Shown: positions 1 to 11,315 of the stretch, in pieces
Position numbering within the stretch: position 1 is the first letter of the stretch
Layout: each line of letters begins with the position of its first letter
Assembly: GCA_022316685.1 (NCBI GenBank)
Contig: JAKJHU010000038.1
Location: 27,501-91,500, forward strand
Origin: Progne subis subis
Taxonomy: Eukaryota > Chordata > Aves > Passeriformes > Hirundinidae
Length of the DNA: 64,000 nucleotides
Reading direction: 5' to 3'
Notes under the pieces: generated by a model
Seen by the model: the letters and a program-made list of their open reading frames with translations, nothing else
Told to the model about the DNA's origin: nothing
Databases searched by the model: none
Position numbers and translations under genes: made by a program

Positions 1-1275
1 CCTCGCTGCGGGGCGTGCCATATCTTGTCTTGCTGCTGCCTTTATAGGGATAGAGACAGAGACTATTTTTTCACCGTTTCACTTCGATAAAGTCATCTCA
101 AGGCATTATTTACAACCTCACATAATTTACCTATGCTATTTGGCAAAGCAAGTTCGGAAAAGAAAGTGAATGAATAAATACTTCATAACTGCTGGTAGAA
201 CAGACTGGATCCTGTAATGAAGAAAAGATTTATGTCACGTTCTTCCAGCCCAAATAGCAGCAGCCTCTGTTTGTCTCAGCCCAGTGCTTCTATTTAAATG
301 TTACTTTCATATATTATGTGGCATTAATTTAACTATAGCTCATTAAGGCAGAATGAAATGGTTAAATTAACTTATCAACCCATAATGATGATGAATGAGG
401 TATTAATTCAGATACAAGCTGGGCAATTTGCAAGTTTACGCATTCTGATGGTTCTCAAATAACATTTTGAATAGCGGGTCAGCGCCTCAATCAATTACAT
501 AAGCATGTAAAGTCGGTCTCTCGGAAAAAAATCCTTTTTCATGCATATGCATTAAAACATGTTCGCAATTATCCTCGGAAATTGCCTTCATTGGATTAAG
601 CAGCAGTCTTGGACGCTGGTTCTGGTCTTCGCTGTGCCTTTATTAAAGCTGGGAGCAGCTCTGGCTGCAGCAGCCGAGGCGGGGTGTTTGTTTAAACAAT
701 GTTTACCAAAGAAAGGCGAAAGCGCTGCGCTGCGGTGAGGGGGTGTGCACGCGTGTATATGTGCGCGTTTTAACAACAATAGGCAAATCTCATCTGGAAA
801 CGCTTCCCTGGATTCTCCAGCAAATTCATCTCTCTCCAAAAGAGCCAGCGAGCCTCTTAGAGGGAGCACTTAATGTTTCCGAGGACGCAATTAATTACTG
901 TCCTCAAAGAGATACTCCTGATAAGTGTTTTTACTTGGGCTCCGCTTAGGGCTCTTGACTCATTATCCATGAGTGGTCTGTGTAGGAGGAATATTAGATG
1001 CGCGGGGCTGACACTCGGCTTTTACACGCCGCGTTGTACAATGGACGCAATGGCAGGGGGAAGTACTAATTACCTCCAGGCTAGCTAATAACGCACTTTT
1101 CCAACATTACCTCTAAGGGTTGAAGTTAGTAATCAGCAAGAAAAGGGGCACACACGGATTTCGACAGGTCCGCGCTAATGTGAGCTGAGGAGCTCACAGA
1201 TCAGTGTGAGGGTGATGATGACCGAGACAGTGTTTCAGGACGACCTAAACAGCAGCTTCACGCCTGACGGAGCCA
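1..1275. promoter_or_regulatory. EVX2-side putative conserved non-coding block
   Basis: No gene is seen. The sequence is AT-rich with many homeodomain cores (TAAT/ATTA) and little repeat content. It includes a perfect ATGCATATGCAT palindrome (541-552), a GGATTA K50-homeodomain core near 594-599, TAATTA sites near 890-900 and 1065-1072, and a TGTGGTCT RUNX-like site near 975. Short CpG-containing stretches are interspersed (600-760, 1000-1060). This texture is typical of developmental conserved non-coding elements. The position next to EVX2 is inferred from tetrapod synteny of LNPK, not seen directly. Open frames here have no recognisable protein features. Conservation cannot be tested from one sequence. 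Confidence 0.4.
541..552. promoter_or_regulatory. Perfect MORE-type POU homodimer site
   Basis: The 12 bases ATGCATATGCAT form a perfect palindrome identical to the published MORE element, which binds POU-domain factor homodimers (the OCT/BRN class). It sits in an AT-rich block with further homeodomain cores on both sides. The motif match is exact; binding and function are inferred. Confidence 0.45.
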
Positions 1276-1530
1276 TCGGGCCGGGGAGCAGCCCCAGCCT
1301 TCCCCGGGCACACAGGGAATTTTAGACTTGTCGGATCCGTTTCAGAGCTTTACGGCCCTCTCCGCAGTCTGCCGCTCTGCCAGCAAGGCCTCGGTGGAAC
1401 AACATTGCGAATGCACCTTTAAAAATCCCCCGCCCGAGGCTGGCCCTGTGCCGCCGTGCCCTGGCAGTGGGCTGGGGTCCCGGGTAGCGGATGCCAGCCC
1501 GGAGGGGAGTCCCGGGAGGCGGGGACACTG
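1276..1530. promoter_or_regulatory. Small CpG-rich segment
   Basis: GC content and CpG density rise for about 250 bases (many CG, CCGG and CCCG words), flanked by AT-rich sequence. Frames stay open on both strands because stops are rare in GC-rich DNA. I see no splice-bounded exon, and call it a minor CpG island. Confidence 0.35.
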
Positions 1531-1719
1531 GATACAGCTTCTGACTCCCTGCCTTGGACATGGAGCTCAGGGGTGGATGGAAAGGGGTCTTCTCACTCCG
1601 TCATCTGGCGAAGCCATTTCGTGTTAATTAATCCCCACCAAATCACAAAACCAGATATGACTTTCCTTTTCCATGACAAGAATTTATATATATATTTTTA
1701 ATGATTTGGGTTGATTTCC

Positions 1720-2640
1720 GTACGAGACCGGGCAGGAAACTGCAGCTCCCCTTTATGTGCTGCCTCGTCCCCCTTCCAGGCAGGACCGCTTCCTTCCCAG
1801 CTCTCTTTCTCCTCTGGCACCAGCTCCAGTGCTCCCGGTGACCAAACCGAGCGCTGCGGCTCGGCGAGGGGAAACGCCAAAGGCCGGGCGAGCGCCGCGC
1901 ACGTCCCCAGCCTCAGTAGCACTGGACCATCACCATCAGGGAGGGGACAGCGCCCGCAGCTCTGCCCCTGTCCCGCCGACCGGAGAGGGGAAGCGGCAGA
2001 GAGGCGGAGGGAGCGGGCGAGGGGCAGGGAGCGCTGCAGGATGTACCGCGGCTCCAGCCGCCTCCCCACGCTGGGGGACGGGGAGACCGTGTCTGCGAGA
2101 AACTTTGCAAAGCTTCGGTGTGAGCGGAGAGACGGGTGAGACGGACCCCGGTAGTCCCGGGGGGAGCAGCGGCTCGGCCTCAGGACCCCGACGCGCCCCG
2201 CACCTGCTGGGGACCGGCCCGGGGAGCCCGAGCAGAGCAGGGCGGAGGCTCTGGCCGAGCAGAGCCCTCCGGGAAACGGGCAGACAGCGGCGAGGGAGGA
2301 CGAGGGGAGCCCCAGGGAGACGGCGGCAGCCGGGAGCGGTGTCCCGTGCCCGCCCCGGTGGGACTGGGCTCCCTCGGCAGTGGCGCAGAGCGGCCTTGCG
2401 CGGCTCCCCGGACTCGCCGGGCGATTGTCGACGGCAGCGCCCTTCCCAGATGGAAGCGCGGAACACTGGCAGCTTGGCATGCTCCGGGTGTGTGTCCCTG
2501 CCCCGCTGGACTAGTGCGGCTGTCCATCCCGCCCCGCTGCCAGGAGGGCCCTGCGCTGCGGCTCTCCGGAACAACACTCAATTATAAGGGAAGGGCTGTG
2601 ATTACAACGATATATCTCCACGGCGCTCCGCATGCTCGGG
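1720..2640. promoter_or_regulatory. Strong CpG island, EVX2-proximal
   Basis: About 900 bases of very high GC and CpG density with abrupt edges into AT-rich DNA. Long frames open on both strands at once (for example 1757-2587 on + and 1698-2480 on -). They give low-complexity Arg/Pro/Gly/Ala/Ser protein, the signature of a CpG island rather than of coding sequence. No homeobox, zinc finger or other known domain is visible. Such orphan islands are common around HOX and EVX genes and often carry Polycomb marks or promoters of non-coding transcripts. That role is an inference. Confidence 0.65.
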
Positions 2641-4114
2641 TGTCAAGGGTAGTGTTTTAGAGAGGGTGCGAGGGGCAGCAATTCATAAGGGGAAGTGACA
2701 GTTCTTTGATGTGAAAATGATGTCCGTTTTTTCACTCCAGGATGCACAACCGAAGAAAGATAACGCTGTTTAAAAAGAGAAATTTAAACCCAGATGATAA
2801 TAGTAACGAGCCAAGGAGACACAGTAGGGAAGTCAATATTACAAGTCTAAAAGCAATCTCTGAAGGCCTTGCTTGGCCCATTGGGTCTGAGAGAGCGAAG
2901 CTGAATTCCTGATAAATCATGAATCATGGACGATCTTTTCAGCTAACGATTCGTCCTCACACAGGTTCTCATGAGCGTCGGCCTCTGGTCCCGGGGGCCT
3001 GTGGTGCCGCTCCAGGCAAGGCCTCATGCACCCGCAGGGGCAAGGGAGGCTCGGGTCTTCCACTCCCGCTTTCTGCTTTCACCAAGAAGGACTCTCATGG
3101 CAGGGGAGAAAATAACCCAATGTCATCTTAGTAGTTTTCTTTATAAAATGATGTGAGGGACTGATTCTGGTTTGAAGTACTTTTTAAAAAATAATCAATC
3201 AATCAATCGGTGTCCCTGCTCCCTGCCGGGGTGTAACACAGCGGGTCCGGGGTGCCGAACGCCGCAGTTGCCTCCCCGCCGTGTCCCTCGGGAGCGCTCC
3301 CGCCCTGCCCGCACCGGGATGGACTTCCAAACGCACCAGCTGCTTCAAAGCCTCTCTTCTCTAACCAGTGGCAAGAGATTATTAACACATTATTAAAACT
3401 CGAGTCAGAGCACCTTAATGAGACTTTTACTTATTAGCGACGGGAGAGAATTTCAGAGAGTGCTCAGTTAAGAACTCGTGTCTATAGTTTTCTAGACTAT
3501 GCAAATGAGGCTTTTACATTCAATTTCTCGTGGAGTTACTCTCCAGCGTGAGGTTATCGACAGGATCAGGGCAGTTTGGTACAGGAAAACAACCGAGCTG
3601 ATTCTAAATATAAAATTGTTTCAGGGTATTTGCTATAGAGCAAAGACATTTCTAGGCTGCTTGTGATGTCTTTCTGAGAGGGGTAAAAATCCCCCACTGC
3701 ACACACCAGCCAGCAGGACTCTTCCACACACAGCTTTTGCAGCCTACCGCACTTGTCAGGAAAACAGCTTTTCCCCTTCCCCAAACTTCCATTCCTTTGC
3801 TAGTCAGGACTCAAAATGTTTCTCAGACAATATCGAGAAGCCTCCTCACAGCAGTAATCAAGCAAAGGAAAAAACACATCCTCAAGGTAACTGAGAAAGG
3901 CTCCGAAAAACTTCAGAGTAGAGAAACACAAACGAATACATTTTCCAGTGCAGATTTATTATGGCTTCCCTCTGTTTTGCTGAGTGCGAGTCAATCAAAT
4001 GGGGAACTATCCGTTCACTTCGACAGTGAGCGAGTCTTAAAAATCACGGATCGAATCCAAGCTTCAGGAGTATTGGAAAAGCACTCGGAAACCTGATCCT
4101 GAGTCTTTTGGGTA
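2641..4114. other. Gene-free EVX2-proximal sequence
   Basis: Mixed composition with a weaker CpG-rich stretch at about 2970-3330, a short (AATC)n run at 3193-3208, and an ATGCAAAT octamer at 3499-3506 followed by AT-rich homeodomain-type sequence. A 119-codon frame at 3737-4096 (+) lacks recognisable domains and is not called. Confidence 0.4.
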
Positions 4115-4300
4115 CCCCTTCGTGGCCACAGCTTCGTCCCCTTCGGGAGCTGGGTGCTTTCGAGGAGCCGGGCTAGCAGCCGAGGGGACCCGCGGGGCCC
4201 GGCCGGGGCGGCGGCTGCGCCGGGCGGGGGCTGGCAGCGACGCCGGGGCACCCAGGCTGCTCCTCCAAACCCCGGTCTCTGCTGAGCCCCCGTTAGCAGC
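4115..4300. promoter_or_regulatory. Short CpG island
   Basis: A compact, extremely GC/CpG-rich block (core about 4170-4260) sits in otherwise AT-rich sequence. No ORF with recognisable protein features is present. It is the third CpG-rich peak in the first 4.3 kb. Confidence 0.5.
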
Positions 4301-4700
4301 ACTTACCCCGGTTAACAGCCAGTAACTTTGCTGGCCCGAGCCTTTTGAAATTCGTTTTCCCAGGTCAGGTCTGTTTAGGACCCAACGTCGTCCCTCCCTC
4401 ATTTTACTTCATTTAAAACACCAGGAAGACGTTATTTGTTGTCGAACTAAATAGACCATATCACCTCTGGTTAAATTTGTAAATTACATTATGCTGCTGC
4501 TCTGGCTTTGTTTTCGTAATTTTTAAAAATCTGAACAAATCAATTATATTAGCCATATGGCTTGATCACTTCAGCTAATTTTCATTTTTGTACAGTAATT
4601 GTTGTTTAAACACTGACAACTTATTAGTTAAGGTGTTTAGGAAAGATCTCTCCAGTTCTGTCTTATTCAAAAGATGATTGAAATGACAATGAATACTTCA
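4301..4700. promoter_or_regulatory. AT-rich putative conserved element beside CpG island
   Basis: AT-rich sequence with several homeodomain cores, including CAATTATATTAG and TAATTTTCATT words. A perfect 12-base palindrome AGCCATATGGCT lies at 4551-4562. No coding evidence. Regulatory status is inferred from texture and position only. Confidence 0.3.
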
Positions 4701-7700
4701 AGTAAAGTCATTAAACCATTCCTCCCAGTATTTTTCAGTTTCTATGTATTTAAAGAGTTCACAGCAGCAGTAGCTGAGCTGCAGCCTGATTTATACTTCT
4801 GGAATGGAGGCCATGAGACCATCAGGCTTTCAATTCCAGTTCGTAATGATTCGCTTAAAAGGAGCAAGTTTTTGGTATGCAGCAGGTAAGTAGTAATTTT
4901 TCTTGGTTATTTTAAAGGTGTATAGTATTGAGAATGTACAAGTGGTTCCACTCTGGCATTTCCACACTGCAAATAAAAAACTTCACCCCTCAGTGATCTT
5001 AATATTTTGTCCATTAAATGTACTTGCTCATTTAAATGGGAGTGTATTTAACCGCTAGACAGATGGTCTACAGTGCACACAATTATAAAGCAAGGGTCTG
5101 TGTACATTGCCATATTTTGGGCTCCAGATTTCCTGCTTCCCTACACATTTTTTGCAAGCAGTTTCTTTTTCCATACAAAATACTAACACAGGTGGAGAAG
5201 CAGTCTGGAACTCATTTCTGCTATCAGAGATCCAGAGCAGAGCCCTTCAGGCAATCTTCTTAATTTTCTGACAAGGATTTTAACTACCTTGTACTTCAGC
5301 TTTTTAGAGCATTTTAAAAACAATCCTGTAATTCTCTTTAGAACACTAGGATTTTAAATATTTGATGGAAGTTTCTGATAATACTTACCATATTGAGAAA
5401 ATACTGAAAAAACTTCTTAGCCCCATATCAGCAAAACTGAAGCAGTGAACAGGCAATGAGTAGTGTAATACAAAGGAAAGGAAAACATCACAAGAACATG
5501 TAGAAAGTTAGGAAACATCAAAATGGAAGTTTGCATTACAAACTGACTAAATTCACCGTGGGCCTGTCTCACCCCAGCACAGAAGTAGCTGGGGTTCACT
5601 CACTGGTCAGTAATTAAGCCTGTGCATTTATCTGACCCAGGCAGGGCTCTCAACATTATTCCTAGTGCAAGATTTTGACTCTGGATTAAATACAGGTTGG
5701 TTAATTTTGTCACCAGACTGTTCATGGTTCTTCTCACTCCTGTTGCTGCTACCTCACAAATATTAACAAATTAACTCTCAGAATGATTCTATAAAGTGAG
5801 GATTCACCCTGTTTCATAACTATGATCCCAAATAACAGACACACACAGAACCTGCATTTGTTTTGTATGTGCCACGGAGGACACTGGCCTGATAATTTTA
5901 GTGTAGTTAGCAATATTATTTGCTCATTGCTTTGCAAAACAAAATTTTGAATGTGATTTGAAAACCGTAACATGGAAAATACTTTTTCTAAGCAATTAAT
6001 AAAAGCCAGATTTAAATGTTGTGCTTAGCATCGTATGAAAGTTCTGTAGTAAGGCAGAGGTTCAGTCAAGTCAGAATTTGTCTATTCTAGGATACCATTC
6101 CCTCCCTTCAGCAAAGCATTTCTGGCTTTAAGTTCTTCTGCAAATGGATGGCGTGTTACCAAGACCAGACTTTTCCTATGCAGATTTAAGTCATTTTCAG
6201 AGGAACTCAGGTCCTCTCTGGATGATTTCAGCTACTGCATTCAGCAATAGAAATTAGGATTTTATCTTCCATTATAGTGCAATCACAGCTGTCAGAGCAA
6301 GGAGAGATTAGGCTGCATAAATCACAATAAACCTGCAAGCTCTCAAGTTCTGGATGTTCAACTTTTCAGTCATAACTTCATTTTGAAATAGCTCTTTGCA
6401 TCCTGTTCCCTGGATTAAAGAATAAATAAATGGTCAGTCCTTTCTGGGGGAATCTCCCACCACAGTCCATCAGTACCTGGAGCCATGCTGGGTGACCTGT
6501 TAATGTAGCAAGCAGAGGGGAGCAGCGTAGATGCTGCCATCAGGGGCTGGCATACCTTCTATGGTTCAGTATCAGGAAGAGGAAACACCAAAGCATCAAA
6601 ATTCAACTGTCAGATCAAGAAACGAACCTCTTGTAAAGAACACAGATCCCTCTCTTGTTATTTCCACCCTCTCTGACTCCCTTTGTCCAGTGTTAGGTCT
6701 TTCTCATCCCCTTCCCTCAGTGCAATTGCAGACTGTCACACTTACCTCTGATTATCAAAGCTTAGACCTTTCAGTTGTCCCAAATAATCTTTGAGGACCT
6801 GAACTTTACTGAGTTGTCTATGACCCATTACCTACACATATATTTGGAAGTACAGATAAATTGGGGATTTGCATGAGATAAGCTTAAAAGAATGGGTGAG
6901 AGCAGAGGAGATAGTTTGGTTTGAAGGGATCTGGTGTCTTTGAGAGAAAATAATATAATTTTCTTTAAGGAGGAAGGGTCCGACACTTTATTGTTCATCC
7001 TGTCCTTGCTGATCTTTGTAGTCTCTTTCTCATGGCAGAGTCCCAAACCATTGGAAGGAGACTAATCCAGTCAGAAATGTGAATGAGAAGGGAAAAAGTA
7101 GGGCAAAGGATTCCTGACCTACATTTGCAGCCACTCAACTGCATAGAGAGAAGTAACATTTTAGCAAGCTAAAAGTGAATAGAAGTTGTTTTTCAGACAT
7201 GCAGTGAATCATTTCTAGTGCCTTATAAAGCATTATTTGGTTGACAATGTCTCTTAAAATATCTGTTTATGAAATGCAGTGTTACTTCTTGAAATTTACC
7301 ATTTTGCACCATGAAAAATAACCCTTTTCATCTGAAAACAACAACAACACAGACTTAGCAGAAAAATCTTTAATGTCAAGAAATGGGCAGGATGTCAGTT
7401 TTACGCTGCATCAGAAAGACAGATATATGTATTTCACCATTTCTCCTATCCTATTTATGATTGTTGCAATCACAAATAATGTAGCTGATATCTAGTATCT
7501 ACTTGGCCTGTATGTATTGCTCCATCTTGCTCCAAGGGTACCAGCACTTTGTCATACAAATGTCTCTTCCTTGGGTTTTTATCTGGTAATTAACTCTCTG
7601 TTCCTCAGGAGTACAGGACAACAACTCCATGGTCTGTGGTGCCTCGCTCCACGGAGCCTCAGCTGCTGTGCAAGGGCCATACCCCAAACCACCCGACATT

Positions 7701-8049
7701 AACACGGATGACATGCTTCTTAACAAAAAGAGGGAGTCACAATTTTTTGTCTGTGTGTATTACAACTTAGGTGGTACAATTCAGATGATAAAACTGGACT
7801 GTGATGGCTTTTGTTTTGCTGAGGGGCATGCCATATGTTATAACACATCGCAGTGCTTTCTCATAGTCTCTAAACACACTTTCTGTATCTTGCTTTGTAA
7901 GGAAGCGTAATTTCCAACTCAAGTATAGATAACTTTTAGCTAATTTTCATTAACTTATTTCCAGTTCACATGTTAATTTGCTGTTATTAAGATTTGAAAA
8001 GAAAAGATGTATTGCTGTGGAGACAGGTCTTTGTAATGAATTTGTAAAT
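4701..8049. other. Gene-free AT-rich intergenic DNA
   Basis: Only short frames without family signatures are found. I see no splice-bounded exon, RNA gene or clear interspersed repeat. Confidence 0.5.
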
Positions 8050-8149
8050 GAAAAAAAAAACCAAAACAAACAACCCCAAAAAACCACCAAAACCCCAACA
8101 AAACAAAACAAAACAAACCCACAAAAAAACCCATCAAAAAACCAAACCA
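8050..8149. repeat. A/C low-complexity repeat
   Basis: About 100 bases made almost only of A and C on the + strand, beginning with an A run and continuing as irregular CAAAA/CCAAA/ACCCC units. This kind of A/C-rich simple repeat is frequent in bird genomes. The frame that reads through it (7978-8184) is an artefact. Confidence 0.85.
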
Positions 8150-10929
8150 GATTTAATTTTTCATGTATATTTGTCAATTCTTGAATAATGTATGTCCTGC
8201 TTGAATACTTGATTACACATGTAAGTTCCACAGTTCATTTGTGGTCAGATCATGACTTCTTAGGAACAAATTTTTGAAGAAAGTTGATTTCTGCATCCAT
8301 CTGTCTCTGTCTTCCTATCTTCCATATTGTCTCCTAGTAGCTTTCTACTAACAGACCTCTGGACAATGTCCTACTAAATTATCTTAGACCGCTATTAACA
8401 GTTTTTCAGTAAAAACCCCTTCCTATCCTATAGGAGGTATATGAACACTCTTTTGCTCTGCTAAACTATTAGCCTGTTGTCAAACTACCGAAGAATAAAA
8501 CATTCTTCTTCTCTTGCAAAGCATTGTGCGTATCTCAGCAGGGAGCTTTTCCACGTTACGATCCTTGTATTTCACCTGACTGCTAAATGCCTGAAACTTG
8601 TTATTGATAATGATCTAGTTCAAGTACTAAAATTTTTCAAGATTTCTCCCTCTGTCTTTGACAAATATCATAACATTTGTGTAGTCGTTCTGGTCTTGCG
8701 TAAGTTATTGCACGTTTTGAGAAGGTTTCCCCAGGGATTTGAAATGCCATTTCTTTTTTCTAAAAGACCATCTATAAGTTATCTCCTTTTTGAAATTTTC
8801 AGTCTGGAAGGCAGGTACTAGACCCAGGCAGCAAAAGCTTCTGTAAAATTTCTGTTTCATTACTGAACTCATCAGAGAAAGTGTTTCTATCACAAGTTGA
8901 AAATAATGATCTATTAAAGCACAAGAAGATAAATTCTTGAGTTCAGTTTGATAAATGTTCACCAGCTACCTGAGAACAGCTGATTTTAAAACTAGGCAGA
9001 GATAATATTGCCCAAGAATGAAATTAGCAAGAGAGGCCCTTGTCAGAGAGGTAACGCAGGTGGGATTTGACATGGGATCCTTCTGCATACCACCCTGTTT
9101 GCTGAGCTGCTGAATGGCCCACTGCCTTCACCTCTGACTCACATTTCAGATCCAAATCAACCATGCTGTAGGCAAACACAATTTCTGAGATGCTAGAGAT
9201 AACTATTATGAGTTATATGACCCACTGCCTGTGTTGGATGAAGTGCCTGTGGTAATGGCAAGTGCATTTGGTCTTGAACCCCATTCTTTTTCTTGCATCC
9301 TTTGTAACATATTAACATCCTCATTGATCATACTAAGCAGATGAATAAAACTTGTTTTGTGATTTTTTTTTTCTTCTGAATCTATTATACCTGTCTTTCT
9401 ACATGTACAGCCACAAGGAAATAAGTATTCACTGGGAAAGCAGGTGACTATTGCAGTCAACTGAGATAATACCCTAGTCCTAGCTATTCATTATAGTAAA
9501 ATATTTTGATCTGTGCTTGACTTGCCAGCAGTACCAGCACTTGACCTACAAGAAGATCTGTCAGGGGCAAAATAACCCAGGGCCATTAGCAAATCCTATA
9601 ATTACAGCCCTTTACAGTCTCATTATAACAGCCCCTGAGTCAACATGTTCCAATGTATCTCTCACTGGACATTCAGAGTAACTCATTAGGGTTACACAGC
9701 ATGAATGCAAACACAAACAGCATTCTCACAACACCTCACCCTCCTCAGAGCCAAGGCATGGAACAGTATCTGCCCTGCCTGCAGCTCATACAGTCACTCT
9801 AATGACCTTTACACAAGCTTGGGGTGTAGCTGCAATAGCTCAGTGCTGGGTATGAATTACGTGACCTATCAAAAAAACTGGGTAAATACACCATCTGTTG
9901 ATGGAGTTGATGTTACTCCAGTCTGAGCACTCAGCTACTCTGGCTGGGCTGCCAACATCCAAACCTAATGAGTTTAAACCTAGCTCAAGACTGCCTCCAT
10001 TTGATTACATTTTAAACATATTCTTGTCTGTGCTTTCAGATCTTGCTTCGTGCTCCTCTGTTGTGTGAAGTACTCTGCAGAAGTTTTGATTGTTTCCCTT
10101 GGAGTTACTTTAAACAACGTAATTGAGTTGCATCTTGTTTGACAAACTAGATAGATCAATTCATTAGTTTTCCTCGTAAGTTAGAAACAGTCTCAAAATC
10201 AAGACGGCTAAACCAATATTTAAACATAAGTTTTTGTCAGTGGCGCAAATTGTCAAATGCTGTGGGACTCTAGTACACGTTTTTCACTAGCTGGTGTTTT
10301 CAGCTGAATGCCATCATCCCAGAATGTCATCTGTGACACTGGCATGTGAGAAGCCAACGCAAGAGCATGGAAATATTTCTCAGTCATTTTTCATACAGCT
10401 TTAACAATCAGAAGGAGAAGTTTTATTACTTAAACAGAGATTTAATACAAATTTTTAATTAAACTTTGTTTAAATAATAGGTTTTTTTTCCTTCAGACTC
10501 TTAAAGCAATATTAAAGCAGGTTGGAAAGGAGTATACAATTTCTTCCACCAGGTTTTCACACTGCTAATGTACATTTATAACTGCTCTGGGTCACTTTTG
10601 TTTATTAGAAACTTTTCCCTTCTCCCTCTAAATTTACTGTTTGGCTGTCACTGAGTAACTCAGCTGACAATTCATGGAATTACCTGGACAGAAAAGGACA
10701 GAAATTAAGGATGCCCAGAAGAGATACGCAGGGAAGCCATTATAACTGTTATAAAACTCCAGTGTGGTCCTTGCTGGTGCCACACATCTTGGTCACCCTT
10801 GCAAACACTGCGGTGTCCAACCGGCACATCCTCCGTCCTGGGGCAAGCAGAAGGAACGGTTCAATCACAGCAGGTTTCAAAGGCAGCACTGTTGAGAGGA
10901 GTAGCACAAAATCCCCAGTGCCTGACATG
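8150..10929. other. Gene-free AT-rich intergenic DNA
   Basis: Short frames only. The 8477-8821 frame (114 codons) has no recognisable domain. No repeat or RNA gene identified. Confidence 0.45.
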
Positions 10930-11315
10930 ATCATAGAATCACACAATGGGTCGGGTTGGAAGGGACCTTAAAGATCATTGAGTTCCCTGCCTCAGGCAAG
11001 GACCCTCCACTAGACCAGGCTGGTCAGAACCCAACCTGGCCTTGAACACTGCCAGGGATGGGGCAGCCCCAGCTTCTCTGGGCAACCTGTTCCTGTGTCT
11101 CACTCTGAGTACTGAATTTCTTCTTAAAGTCTAATCTAAATCTCTCTTTTTTTAGTTTAAAGCTGTTTCTCCTTGCCCTATCACTTACCTGCCTGTGTAA
11201 AACGTTGCTCTCCCTCTGTGTCATTGTCTGCTTTAGGTACTGGAAGGATACATTGAGGTGTTCTTCTCCTCCAGGCTGAAAAGCCCCAGCTCTCTCAACC
11301 TCCCTGAGAATGCTT
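10930..11315 (-). mobile_element. CR1 LINE 3' fragment
   Basis: The left edge begins with ATCATAGAATCACA, the reverse complement of the CR1 terminal octamer repeat. It is followed by the classic avian CR1 tail words GGGTTGGAAGGGACC, TTAAAGATCATTGAG and CACTAGACCAGGCTGG. Further on come the CCTTGCCCTATCA-type and GGCTGAAAAGCCCCAGCTCTC words. This is a 5'-truncated, non-autonomous copy lying in minus orientation. The right edge is approximate. Confidence 0.93.

Noticed and set aside
1698..2660. Long overlapping frames of 133-276 codons on both strands
   Set aside because: Simultaneously open frames in a CpG island, low-complexity Arg/Pro/Gly/Ala/Ser product, and no domain or splice structure.
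3737..4096. 119-codon plus-strand frame
   Set aside because: No recognisable protein features. It lies in mixed non-coding sequence beside a CpG island.
1..4700. EVX2 coding exons
   Set aside because: Expected neighbour by synteny, but no homeodomain codons are seen in any frame. EVX2 must lie left of the window; a 3' UTR here can be neither shown nor excluded.
7978..8231. Frames over the A/C-rich repeat
   Set aside because: Low-complexity translation of a simple repeat.
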